DNA from: an uncultured euryarchaeote
GTDB taxonomy: Archaea; Thermoplasmatota; Poseidoniia; Poseidoniales; Thalassarchaeaceae
NCBI GenBank assembly: GCA_937901365.1
Contig: CALCEF010000107.1
Coordinates: 1-9,365 of the forward strand
DNA: 9,365 nt
Direction of reading: 5' to 3'
Part shown: positions 1-8,000 of the stretch, one piece after another
How positions within the stretch are numbered: position 1 is the stretch's first letter
Layout of the letters: every line of letters begins with the position of its first letter
Position numbers and translations under genes: made by a program
Notes under the pieces: model-generated
What the model was told of the DNA's origin: nothing
The model's database searches: none
The model's input: only the letters and a program-made list of their open reading frames with translations

Positions 1-130
1 CACACCAAACAGGGGCGTCTCCAGATTCACGATCAAGAATAAACCCAACATTTGTTGGAGCATATCTCGCCTGTAATTTTTCAATTAACCATGGAGTTGA
101 CTCATCCATTTCGTCATCTATAAGTGGCAT
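1..130 (-). CDS. Unknown acidic protein, N-terminal 43 codons only
   Basis: This is the 5' part of a gene that leaves the window at its left edge. It has an ATG at 128-130 and an open frame through to base 1. The visible product begins MPLIDDEMDESTPWLIEKLQ and continues with a stretch containing GFILDRESG. The first 20 residues are strongly acidic (seven D/E, one K) and no signal peptide or membrane segment is seen. The start is well supported: GGTGAG lies three bases upstream of the ATG and overlaps the stop codon of the preceding membrane-protein gene, leaving only 8 bases between the two genes. Translation is therefore probably coupled to that gene, which hints at a shared role. I do not recognise the family, and 43 residues are too few to propose a function. 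Confidence 0.72.
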   Translation of the reverse strand, partial: MPLIDDEMDESTPWLIEKLQARYAPTNVGFILDRESGDAPVWC

Positions 131-133
131 AAT

Positions 134-139
134 CTCACC
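134..139 (-). promoter_or_regulatory. Shine-Dalgarno site of the partial acidic gene
   Basis: On the minus strand GGTGAG precedes the ATG at 130 by three bases and overlaps the TAG stop of the upstream gene (139-141). GGTGA pairs with the UCACC of the archaeal 16S 3' tail. The site decides the start of the partial gene and implies re-initiation or coupling. Confidence 0.65.
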
Positions 140-3100
140 TATGAGAAATCCTGGAATTCATCATTTTCAGAATCATCTCTTCGCATCGATTTCTTAGTTG
201 GCACTCGTGAAATATCTTGAATTCGCTTAACTTGCTCCGGTCTCGCTGTAGGTCTCCGTGCAGCCCCTTCACCTGGATTTGTGTGGGTCGGGATCCCCCG
301 CTTGTCTGGACGCGTGTCCATAATTGGTCGTCGTTCACGTTGCCGTCCAGATTGAAGTTGCTTTCCTTGAATGCCTAGGCTACGGCGGTGTGTACCCCTG
401 TAGGCAGCGGGGCCGATCAATCTCTCGAGAGTTCTCATACCCTTGTCAACCGGCTTTGGTCTCTTGGTCCACCAGCGCTCTGGCAATGGCTGCGCACGTG
501 CTAGGCGGCTTGATTTCATGTCACGCATTCGGTTCCGCAATCGATTCTTGAACTGCCTTTCTTTCTCTTTGGGTAATCGAATGAACATCCATCCTGGGAA
601 GCCAATATCGTAGACATTCCCATTGACTGTGACGAGTAAACCCTTCAGGAGAAGATGATTTCCGATGGGCAATTTATTTTCATCACCTGATACTTTGTAT
701 CGTTTCATGTTTTTTGCATACAGCATCATACCTTTCTGGTCGCGATGCTTGATGACGCGACGCTGAAGGCGGCGGAATCTACGAGTGAATAGGTGAATGC
801 CAACTAATGCTAGAGTGGTACCGGCTCCTATAACGAGATTTTGACCGGTCTCCAGCCAAGCCAACCATCCAAGCACAAACCAGGTTGGCATCAAAATCGC
901 CCAGTTGACAAGTTGCACGACAAGCGGAGCCGTATATCTTGGTGGCACTCCTTTTTCCAATGCCTCATGAGCGATGACCATCACATTCGCATTTAGGGCT
1001 TCATCCATGCCCTTGCGCGAGCTAAGTGCCGCAAACGGGTTTACGGGTGCATCATCAATCCAGACTGCCTTTTCAGCATCATTTCCAATTGCCAAGGCGG
1101 TTTCCAATTCGTCAGTACCAACTTGGAATCCGAGAATCCCACCGAGGGCTTGAACTCTGGGATCTTCTGGACTAGACTCATTGACTTCTTCGAACACGTC
1201 GAGTGCATCAAACCATTCGCCCAAATCAATCATGCACAACGAACATGCGATTCTAGCCAAGGTGGAATCTGCATGCGCCCGCACCAAATCTAGACATAGG
1301 TCAAGAGCCTCTTCACTCCGTCTTTGTGCACGAAGCATGGCAACACTTGCAACTTGGGAGTGTAGCGACAACCTGTCACTGTGTGCATCCCCGATCGAGG
1401 AATCGGGAGACCAGGAGTTCAGCCTCTTTTGCATTTCACGCAAGTGGTCGATTGTTGAGTTATTTTCCCAATCATACAAATCGTCTGGTGCAACACGTCC
1501 TGTCCAAGGATCCAACCATTCCATGGTCAGTGAGAGTAATTCCGGCTCATCGTACCCTTCGGGCTGTTCCATGCCTCGGAGGGCCTCTTTTGCAGCATCG
1601 AATCGTCGACATGCAATATGCCCAGTTGCAATAATCATTCGCGCTTCATCATCCTCTCCACCTTGAATGGCGAGGACTTTACGCGCTTCCTCAATCGCTC
1701 TAGGCCACAAGCCACGCAGGGCAGATTCAATCATTTTCGCCCGTCCCTTTTCAAGTCGAACAACTGCCTTATCGCCATCAATTTTCTCGGTCTGGAAGTT
1801 TCTCAATGTTGCAATATCATCGGCCCTGGCAGCGATTTCGATGTGATCACGCATCCAATCACCACCACCTGCCATGATGACACCCTCGCGCCGCTCATCC
1901 GGCGACAGGTCGAATTTCAGACTTCTAAGGTGGCCAAATCTACTGATTGAAAGAATCCATGTCAGCAAGAAAATTAGTTGGCCTGCAGCGATGAATTGCC
2001 ATGTACTTTGCAGCAATAGTTCTTCAGTCACTCGTCCCCCATAGGGCATCAGTTGACTGAATTCTTTGTATGTTTGCAGCACGAGCAACAATACAACATA
2101 TCCAGAAAACCCTGCAAGGCCGAAAAAGAGAATCCGACCTTGTACCTCCGGTTCGGTTCGAATATCACGAGGTTGAGCCAGAATCACACCACCAACGCCT
2201 GCGAAGGTTTGCCCTCCAAGGAACAGGTTACGTGTCAATTCAAAGATGAACGCAAGTCCGACGATTGCAACATTCAGCATCAAATAGGATGCTAGCACCT
2301 CTTGCAGTGCTTTCAGTGATATGAGTTGCCGCATGAATTCTGAATTCTCCACCATCGTGTAAACAGCCTCTCCTAGAATACCGCCAACATCCAAGAGTCG
2401 GTTTGCATCAGCTGGTTGGTTGATAATCACGTGGACGAGAGTGACGATTCCATTGATTGCGGCCAAAGGCATTGTGGCTAGGAAAATCACAAGGAACAGT
2501 GCAACTAATCGGCGGAAAAAGCGAGGGCGATCTGGGTCGATGGGCGTTTTCCATCCTTTTGCAGTTCGCCATTTTGAAAGCAGCAGGGTATTCCAAGACG
2601 CCCCCATAATTCGACCGTAGGCAAATATGGTTGGGGACATGAATACGAGGAGTGCATATCCTGCCCATTGGAACATCATGGACTTATCATAACCGGCATC
2701 TGTATTCGCTGCCGTCCACCCGTAATACAAGATGGACGCTAGAATCATCACCATTGCTGCTGCAGTGCCAAAATAACCGATTACCTGTGTCGATATTTTT
2801 TGATGCAACAAGCGCTTATTCATCGCTCTAATTTGAGCATACATGGTGACGACAGGTGAAACAAAAATGGGCACGGAGACAAACAGAATCGTGACGAAAA
2901 CGATGGGCTTGTAAAATGTCCCTGGGCCGATTAACAGCTCGGCGACGATCAGCATGATACCTCCCATCGCCATCAGATAGGATAGCACCCCGAGTGGAAC
3001 ACCTTGCAAAGTCAAGAGTTCCTTTGTTTGCGTTTGTGTACGGGTCAAGCGATGAACCTCATAGAGGTCATCATCCACCTCGAAGGCAACCTGCAGGTTG

Positions 3101-3282
3101 CCCAAACTAACCGGCAGAATCCAGCGCCACAGAATCACAGTCCCCACAGAGGCAGCGATAATCGGCACCACAAGCCCAACATCGAATGATTCAGTATCGA
3201 TTAACTCTACTTCGGCTGCACTAAGAGGCAACAAACAGATTAGCAATGCGAACCCGCTTAGCAGCATCCGAGAGGTTCGCAT
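139..3282 (-). CDS. Large polytopic membrane protein with TPR-like domain and basic C-terminal tail, function unknown
   Basis: I do not recognise a named family for this 1047-residue protein. Seen in order: a signal-peptide-like N-terminus (about 1-23, hydrophobic run then SAA/E); a membrane domain with segments near 37-58, 94-118, 126-148, 166-188, 203-224, 258-285, 328-350, 384-403 and 427-446; a soluble helical region (about 455-780) with TPR-like helix pairs, clearest at 515-570 and 640-720; two more membrane segments near 784-808 and 815-833; a short domain (850-900) with a GNVYDIGFPGW motif; and a tail (905-1047) with 39 K/R against 18 D/E that ends in an acidic cluster. An even number of segments around the TPR region would put TPR and tail on the same side, probably cytoplasmic. 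The ATG at 3280-3282 has no evident Shine-Dalgarno but places the signal-like segment correctly; M6 is an alternative. It follows the aminotransferase by 82 bases and precedes an unknown acidic gene by 8. Confidence 0.93.
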   Translation of the reverse strand: MRTSRMLLSGFALLICLLPLSAAEVELIDTESFDVGLVVPIIAASVGTVILWRWILPVSLGNLQVAFEVDDDLYEVHRLTRTQTQTKELLTLQGVPLGVLSYLMAMGGIMLIVAELLIGPGTFYKPIVFVTILFVSVPIFVSPVVTMYAQIRAMNKRLLHQKISTQVIGYFGTAAAMVMILASILYYGWTAANTDAGYDKSMMFQWAGYALLVFMSPTIFAYGRIMGASWNTLLLSKWRTAKGWKTPIDPDRPRFFRRLVALFLVIFLATMPLAAINGIVTLVHVIINQPADANRLLDVGGILGEAVYTMVENSEFMRQLISLKALQEVLASYLMLNVAIVGLAFIFELTRNLFLGGQTFAGVGGVILAQPRDIRTEPEVQGRILFFGLAGFSGYVVLLLVLQTYKEFSQLMPYGGRVTEELLLQSTWQFIAAGQLIFLLTWILSISRFGHLRSLKFDLSPDERREGVIMAGGGDWMRDHIEIAARADDIATLRNFQTEKIDGDKAVVRLEKGRAKMIESALRGLWPRAIEEARKVLAIQGGEDDEARMIIATGHIACRRFDAAKEALRGMEQPEGYDEPELLSLTMEWLDPWTGRVAPDDLYDWENNSTIDHLREMQKRLNSWSPDSSIGDAHSDRLSLHSQVASVAMLRAQRRSEEALDLCLDLVRAHADSTLARIACSLCMIDLGEWFDALDVFEEVNESSPEDPRVQALGGILGFQVGTDELETALAIGNDAEKAVWIDDAPVNPFAALSSRKGMDEALNANVMVIAHEALEKGVPPRYTAPLVVQLVNWAILMPTWFVLGWLAWLETGQNLVIGAGTTLALVGIHLFTRRFRRLQRRVIKHRDQKGMMLYAKNMKRYKVSGDENKLPIGNHLLLKGLLVTVNGNVYDIGFPGWMFIRLPKEKERQFKNRLRNRMRDMKSSRLARAQPLPERWWTKRPKPVDKGMRTLERLIGPAAYRGTHRRSLGIQGKQLQSGRQRERRPIMDTRPDKRGIPTHTNPGEGAARRPTARPEQVKRIQDISRVPTKKSMRRDDSENDEFQDFS

Positions 3283-3308
3283 CGTGTCGCGACTTTTGGT
3301 CTGGTTCT

Positions 3309-3316
3309 AAGCGCTT
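3309..3316. repeat. 8-bp palindrome AAGCGCTT
   Basis: A perfect 8-bp palindrome in the gap between the aminotransferase and the TPR membrane-protein gene, about 27 bases before the latter's start. A second 8-bp palindrome, GTCGCGAC, lies at 3286-3293, four bases before that start. Eight-base palindromes occur by chance, so these matter only as part of the palindrome-rich gap. Confidence 0.35.
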
Positions 3317-3323
3317 GCGACTC

Positions 3324-3346
3324 CACGCTGCGGGAACCGCAGCGTG
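3324..3346 (-). promoter_or_regulatory. Perfect 10-bp stem-loop in the gap upstream of the TPR membrane-protein gene
   Basis: CACGCTGCGG (3324-3333) and CCGCAGCGTG (3337-3346) are exact reverse complements around a 3-base loop. The hairpin lies 19 bases after the aminotransferase stop and 41 bases before the next ATG. No T-tract follows on either strand, so a bacterial-style intrinsic terminator is not supported. It could be a processing or stability element between cistrons, a termination-associated structure, or a binding site in DNA. The structure is certain from the sequence; the role is inferred. Confidence 0.6.
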
Positions 3347-3358
3347 ACGTGCGCACGT
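3347..3358. promoter_or_regulatory. Perfect 12-bp palindrome, possible operator
   Basis: ACGTGCGCACGT is its own reverse complement. It directly abuts the 10-bp stem-loop and ends 6 bases from the aminotransferase stop codon. A symmetric 12-bp site in the only sizeable gap inside the minus-strand cluster would suit a dimeric regulator controlling the downstream TPR membrane-protein gene. No second copy was noticed elsewhere in the window. The role is inferred. Confidence 0.4.
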
Positions 3359-3364
3359 GAGGGG

Positions 3365-4570
3365 TCAGCGCGAACGCTGCAAAAACCGTTCAATCCGGTC
3401 AAATGCTTCGTTCAAGACATCCAACTCAGCGAGGTAAACAAGTCGGAAGTGTCCATTCCCCATTTCTTTGGAAAATCCACTGCCATGAACGAGGAGGACA
3501 TGTTCATCATGCAATAAGTCAAGCACGAATTTTTTGTCGTCATTTGCCCACTTAGAATCTGTCAATCGAACGAACATGTAGAATGCACCACCTGGGGCTT
3601 GAACATCGAGTCCATCGATCTCAGAAATCCGTTTCAAACAAAGGTCGCGCTTTGCCAGAACTTTTTGTGTATAATCTCCCATCCAACTCCTCGATTGTGT
3701 AAGTCCTGCCAAGTAGCCCATTTGTGCTGGTGTGGAAGCACAAAGTCGTGATCTGAGCAAACGCTCGATTCCATCTCGGACAGCTCCTAATCTGCTGGTT
3801 GGATCATGTAATGCCATGTATCCAATTCTCCAACCCGGTGCATAGTAGACCTTTGAAACACCATTGAGTGTGAATACCGGAACAGTTTGGCTGCGTGATG
3901 CGACACTGGTTTGGCTGCCCGTGAAGTCGAGCTCGTCATAAATTTCGTCGGCAATGATCATGCAATTTGGCCACTTTTCAGCAATGGAAATCAGACGATC
4001 AATCTCATTCGAATCGGCAACATTTCCAGTTGGATTATTTGGATTGATGAGTACCAAAAGTCGAACGTTTTCATCCATCTTCGCTTCAACGTCGTCAAAG
4101 TCGACACGCCATCCGTCATCAGCATCAAGCCTGTACTCGATGGTTTCAGCTCCAAACAACTGCGGATAGGCCATGTATGGGGGGTAGTGCGGACCGGGGG
4201 CGAGGACTTTCGTACCCTCTTCGAGAGTTGCTGTGAAAATAATCTGCAATGCTTCTGTAACACCATGACAAACGTAGACATCATCAGGGGTGCAATTCCA
4301 ACCCTTCGCAAATTCGTCGTCCGCAATAGCCGCTCGCAATTCGGCAAGACCATACGAGGGCGAATATCCGGTTTCACCTCTCGACAAACTTTCTTGAAAA
4401 CCATGAATCATATGCTCAGGTGTTGGCAGTCCAGGGTAGGCGATTGGATCGCCGATATTCAGTTTGATAATTTCGTGACCTTCTGCTTCCAATGCAGTTG
4501 CTGGAACAACCACGTCTCGGATGGCATATTCAATTCGAGCGGCGCGTTCTGATACAGGGATATCGCTCAT
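3365..4570 (-). CDS. Class I/II PLP-dependent aminotransferase, alanine aminotransferase-like
   Basis: The product (401 residues) is a cytosolic fold-type I aminotransferase. Visible landmarks: LNIGDP (37-42) at the substrate end; SPSYGLAELR (70-79); GVTEAL (103-108) in the phosphate-binding region; PGPHYPPY (125-132); the NPNNPTG signature (176-182) with Asn179; ADEIYDEL (207-214) with Asp208 and Tyr211 for the pyridine ring; NGVSKVYYAPGWRIGY (236-251) with Lys240 as the Schiff-base lysine; and Arg376 in HFRLVYLAE for the substrate carboxylate. The NGVSK-PGWR-GY spacing and length fit the AlaA/AlaT and archaeal alanine aminotransferase group, so alanine/glutamate transamination with pyruvate/2-oxoglutarate is likely, but related aspartate or branched-chain enzymes share these motifs. 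The ATG overlaps the stop of the EVE gene (ATGA) and has a strong GGGAGGAC ribosome site, so translational coupling is likely. All key residues are present. Confidence 0.95.
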   Translation of the reverse strand: MSDIPVSERAARIEYAIRDVVVPATALEAEGHEIIKLNIGDPIAYPGLPTPEHMIHGFQESLSRGETGYSPSYGLAELRAAIADDEFAKGWNCTPDDVYVCHGVTEALQIIFTATLEEGTKVLAPGPHYPPYMAYPQLFGAETIEYRLDADDGWRVDFDDVEAKMDENVRLLVLINPNNPTGNVADSNEIDRLISIAEKWPNCMIIADEIYDELDFTGSQTSVASRSQTVPVFTLNGVSKVYYAPGWRIGYMALHDPTSRLGAVRDGIERLLRSRLCASTPAQMGYLAGLTQSRSWMGDYTQKVLAKRDLCLKRISEIDGLDVQAPGGAFYMFVRLTDSKWANDDKKFVLDLLHDEHVLLVHGSGFSKEMGNGHFRLVYLAELDVLNEAFDRIERFLQRSR

Positions 4571-5031
4571 TGAAGTCCTCCCATTCGACGGACTTCAGCA
4601 AAGTGCTCAGGAGATACAGGTTGTACGCTAAGCCGAGACCCCTTTGCCAGTAAGGGCATCCCATCTAAGGCTGGGTTCGCCTTCATGTCCGGTAATGTTA
4701 CAATCGATTCCATCGCCTCGACGGGCTCGATATCAACCATCATCCACCGGGGATTTTCAGGCGTCGCTTTTGCATCATAATAGTTTGAATCCGGGTCTTG
4801 TGCGGTAAAATCGGGATAGCCCTCTCGACAAACTTTGGCAACCCCTGCAACGTGAGGTGGTTTTGTGTTTGAGTGATAGAAAAGCACGAAATCGCCGACT
4901 TTCATATCGTCTCTCATCGTGTTGCGGGCCTGATAGTTTCGAACCCCGTCCCAATGGGTCCATTCGTCTTCAACAAGTTGCTCCCAGGGGTAGACGTGGG
5001 GCTCGGATTTCATCAGCCAGTGTGCGACCAT
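4567..5031 (-). CDS. EVE-domain protein (THYN1-like), probable modified-nucleobase reader
   Basis: The product is 154 residues, one complete EVE domain and little else. Family features seen: WLMKSEP (5-11) at the N-terminus, WDGVRNYQARN (27-37), a GDFVLFYHSN strand (46-55), PRWMMVDI (94-101), and SRLSVQPVS followed by EHF (132-144) near the end. EVE domains share the PUA-like fold; family members such as THYN1 bind modified cytosine in DNA, and prokaryotic single-domain members have been proposed to act on modified RNA or DNA. The start at 5029-5031 puts WLMKSEP at the usual distance from the N-terminus; the internal Met7 would cut into the motif. No clear Shine-Dalgarno is seen. A perfect 7-bp hairpin ends at the base before the ATG. 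The gene lies 35 bases after the exporter stop and overlaps the aminotransferase start by 4 bases. Confidence 0.93.
   Translation of the reverse strand: MVAHWLMKSEPHVYPWEQLVEDEWTHWDGVRNYQARNTMRDDMKVGDFVLFYHSNTKPPHVAGVAKVCREGYPDFTAQDPDSNYYDAKATPENPRWMMVDIEPVEAMESIVTLPDMKANPALDGMPLLAKGSRLSVQPVSPEHFAEVRRMGGLQ
4575..4582 (-). promoter_or_regulatory. Strong Shine-Dalgarno of the aminotransferase gene
   Basis: GGGAGGAC on the minus strand lies four bases before the ATG at 4570 (five from the GGAGGA core), inside the last codons of the EVE gene. It fixes the aminotransferase start despite the ATGA overlap and allows independent as well as coupled initiation. Confidence 0.75.
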
Positions 5032-5049
5032 CGAGCCCTAAGGGGCTCG
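5032..5049 (-). promoter_or_regulatory. 7-bp stem-loop abutting the EVE start codon
   Basis: CGAGCCC (5032-5038) pairs perfectly with GGGCTCG (5043-5049) around a 4-base loop. In the mRNA the 3' arm ends at the base immediately before the EVE ATG, and the only G-rich, Shine-Dalgarno-like tract (AGGG) lies in the loop and 3' arm. This suggests the ribosome site could be masked, or that initiation there depends on translation of the upstream exporter. The structure is seen; the effect is inferred. Confidence 0.5.
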
Positions 5050-5066
5050 GCCCGGTTTGAAAGGCT

Positions 5067-8000
5067 TCACCATGCGTCATCAGCACTACTGAGCAGGACT
5101 GCATCGTACGACTCAGCAGCATCGAGTTGTGCTGCAACTGCTTGCGCGCCTCCAGCCAGCCCGGCCTTTCTACGCATTGCATCGCTTCCTCCTGCAAGTC
5201 CCCACCCCTCTTTGACAAACAGAGCATAGATTGCCGGTAGCAGAAGTAGGGCACTCAGTGCAGCAAACACAAGCAAGATGATGATGACAGTAACGAAGGG
5301 TTTCAGAGCAGGAATCGGAATTAGATAGGCAGTCATCAGACCGGCAGAGGTCACTACGAACGCTTCAAACAGAGACATTCCTGTACTGGCACAGGAATCC
5401 TGTATCGCTTCTAAACTCCCCCCTAATTCCCGAACACGATTGGCAATATGGATCGAGAAATCGACACCGACTCCAACCAATATTGAACCAATCATCACAG
5501 TGACTAGTGAAAGTGTTACTGAAAATGAGTCCATGACATACCATTGCATTGCGACTGTAAATACCACTGGCAGGGTGGTCAGTACAGCATATCGAGCATC
5601 CCTGAATACGAATCCCAATGTAATCACGGTAAACAGCAAAGCGAAGCCGAGTGATTGCCACTGGCTATCGACGATGAGGTTGTTGACATCAATGGTTACA
5701 GCAGCTACTCCAATCAGTGCGCTGGGAGCAAATCCGAAACCGTCCCTATCCTCTGCATAGCCATCGATTGCCGCTGCAGCCGCTTCTGTCTGCTTGACTG
5801 GCATGAATGGCATATCGATGTAAATCAATGAACGCTGGAAATCCTTTGAGACAAAGAAATGCCTCAATTCAGGCGTCAACCCATCATAAAATACAGAGAT
5901 GAGGAAACTCTGGACTTCAGTGCCGGCTGTCTGGTCTCGATCCAGTTCCATCAGGACAGTCCAAAATGTCGCACTACCATTGTATTCTTGCGTGAATAGA
6001 ATGTTGCAAACCTCTCTAGGGACATCGGGCATCGGTGCACAGAATTGACCGATGGTATCAGAGCCTGAGAAATTCAGTGAGGCACCCACCGACTTAATCA
6101 AGAAAGCAATAGAAACAGCAGTAGTTTGTTCTACAGTATCAGCCATTTCAGTCAAGTTTTCTATTTTCTTCATATTTTCAAACGGATCTTTTTGCCCTTC
6201 ATTATTCCCAGGCGTCAGGAATTCAGGTTCTGCTTCGATATCTGCTTTGACAAGAATCATTCCTACTTGCCCACCCTCAAATTCTTCAGAATAGGTAATC
6301 ATTTTCTCAACAGCGGGCTCATCTTGAGGGGCCATTTCAAGCAAATTAACGTCTTCAACGATGTTTTCGCGGCTGACAACACCGCTAAACAACATCAGAA
6401 TGACGAATATGGAAAGCGCGACTTTATTCCAACGAATCGGTGCTCGAACGGCTGCGACGAAAATTTGTGGTGGCGGGTGGGATGGTTTTTGCAGGTCTAG
6501 TAGCATCGTCAGGTTAGGAACCATGACCATTGTAAACAGATAGACGAGAATAATTCCCCCTGCAAGTGAAACACCAACCGTTTTGATTGGAGCCATTGGG
6601 GTTAAAATCAGCGAAACGAAACCGATGACAGTTGTACAGGCTGAAAGGAAGACAGCACGCCCTGTTGATTGTAGAGCGAGAGCCATTTTTTCCCTAGGTG
6701 TGCCTTTAGATTCGGCATACCGATTGGTAATGTGTAAACCGTACGAAACGCCAAGCGCTAGGATAATCGGTCCGACGATAATTACAGTCATCGTTACTTC
6801 GTAATTGGTCCAACCAATCATTCCAAGTGTAGCAAAAACAGAGCAGAGTGTAGGCAATCCAGCGATGATTACGACCTTGATTCCTTGGAACCAGCGAATC
6901 CGACCAGTCTGCAAAACATCGCAGTGGAACAAGAACAGAACACTTGCCACGGCGATACAGCCAAGCGGGAAAATTTTCCAAAAGAGAATGAACGTATACT
7001 CAGTAACTGCGTTGGTGATGGGTGTCGGGCCGGTCAATGTCATCACCAACCCCTTGTATGAATCGGGGTCGCATTTGTTCTCAGAATCCGTATTTTCATT
7101 CCAACAGTTATCTGCCGCTAATTCGTCGATTTGATCTTGGGTATCTTCAATCAATTTCGCCGTATCGACGTCATTATCTGCGACTCCGACGATGATTACC
7201 GCGCGATTCCAACCATACCCACTCTCCTCGGAGACCAACGTCCCATTCTCGGTTTTCCCTACATCTCTGACCAACTTATTACGAGCATTTTCGGGCAATT
7301 CTCCAATGATTTGGTTAATTCTAGTCTGGTCATCTGGAATACTGTATCCACCGACGATATCTGCATATTGCTGAATCTGTGCACTCGCATTTTCAGCCAA
7401 CCATGTGCAGGCACCTTCCAATGGACAGGCTTCCCCGGCATTTCGAACAAATGAATCAGCGACTCTGGGCGCACTAGAATTGATTTCCTTGATGACGGAT
7501 GAAATGCTCAAAATATAGATGATATTGTCTTCCTCACCATCATCAGAAACTTGGTAATTCAGTAATCTTTCAAGATCGTCCATTTGTTTTAGGATGTCCT
7601 GGTTTGTAATGTTGTACTTTTCCGACTCAACATAAATGATCATCACATTGGTTGTCCAATCTTTCTCGACTTCTGCAATATCTGCAGCGACCTGACTCCC
7701 TTCGGGTAGAAATGCTGCCAAATCTCCATTCACGTTCATGGATTGGTGATCTTCCCGCCACTGATCCGTGATCCCCGAATGATATGCGAAGAAACCGGTG
7801 GCGATTAAACACAGAACGATTGTGAATGCCGGAAATCGAGTCAAGGCTCCAAAGAATGACATCTCTTGCAATTCTCTACGAATCATCTTGGGTGCGGAAA
7901 GCAGTGCATCAACAGCTCTCTTGGATTCAAATTCGGTGATTCGACGTCGAACATCAGTCCTGAAGTCCTGAACTTTAGCACGGGCCAGTTCGCCCTTGCT

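Noticed and set aside
1181..1666. 161-codon plus-strand open frame opposite the TPR membrane-protein gene
   Set aside because: It is antisense to a convincing TPR-like coding region, its product is Ser/Cys rich without motifs, and no ribosome site precedes it. It is a shadow of the minus-strand gene.
3324..3346. Intrinsic (rho-independent) terminator after the aminotransferase
   Set aside because: The stem is excellent but there is no T-tract after it on either strand, and archaeal termination relies on T-tracts.
3911..4552. 213-codon plus-strand open frame opposite the aminotransferase
   Set aside because: It lies entirely antisense to the conserved catalytic core of the aminotransferase, including Lys240 and NPNNPTG. 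The translation shows no family motif.
5053..5062. TTTCAAA on the minus strand about 27 bases before the EVE start as a TATA box; a similar TTTTCAAG lies at 8092-8099 before the exporter
   Set aside because: Only six bases are shared, spacing to the exporter ATG is different (about 18), and there is no TATA/BRE-like context. Too weak to call promoters.
4970..5254. 94-codon minus-strand open frame bridging the exporter end and EVE start
   Set aside because: It is out of frame with both recognised genes. The exporter C-terminus and EVE N-terminus both fit their own frames with stop and start at 5067 and 5031.
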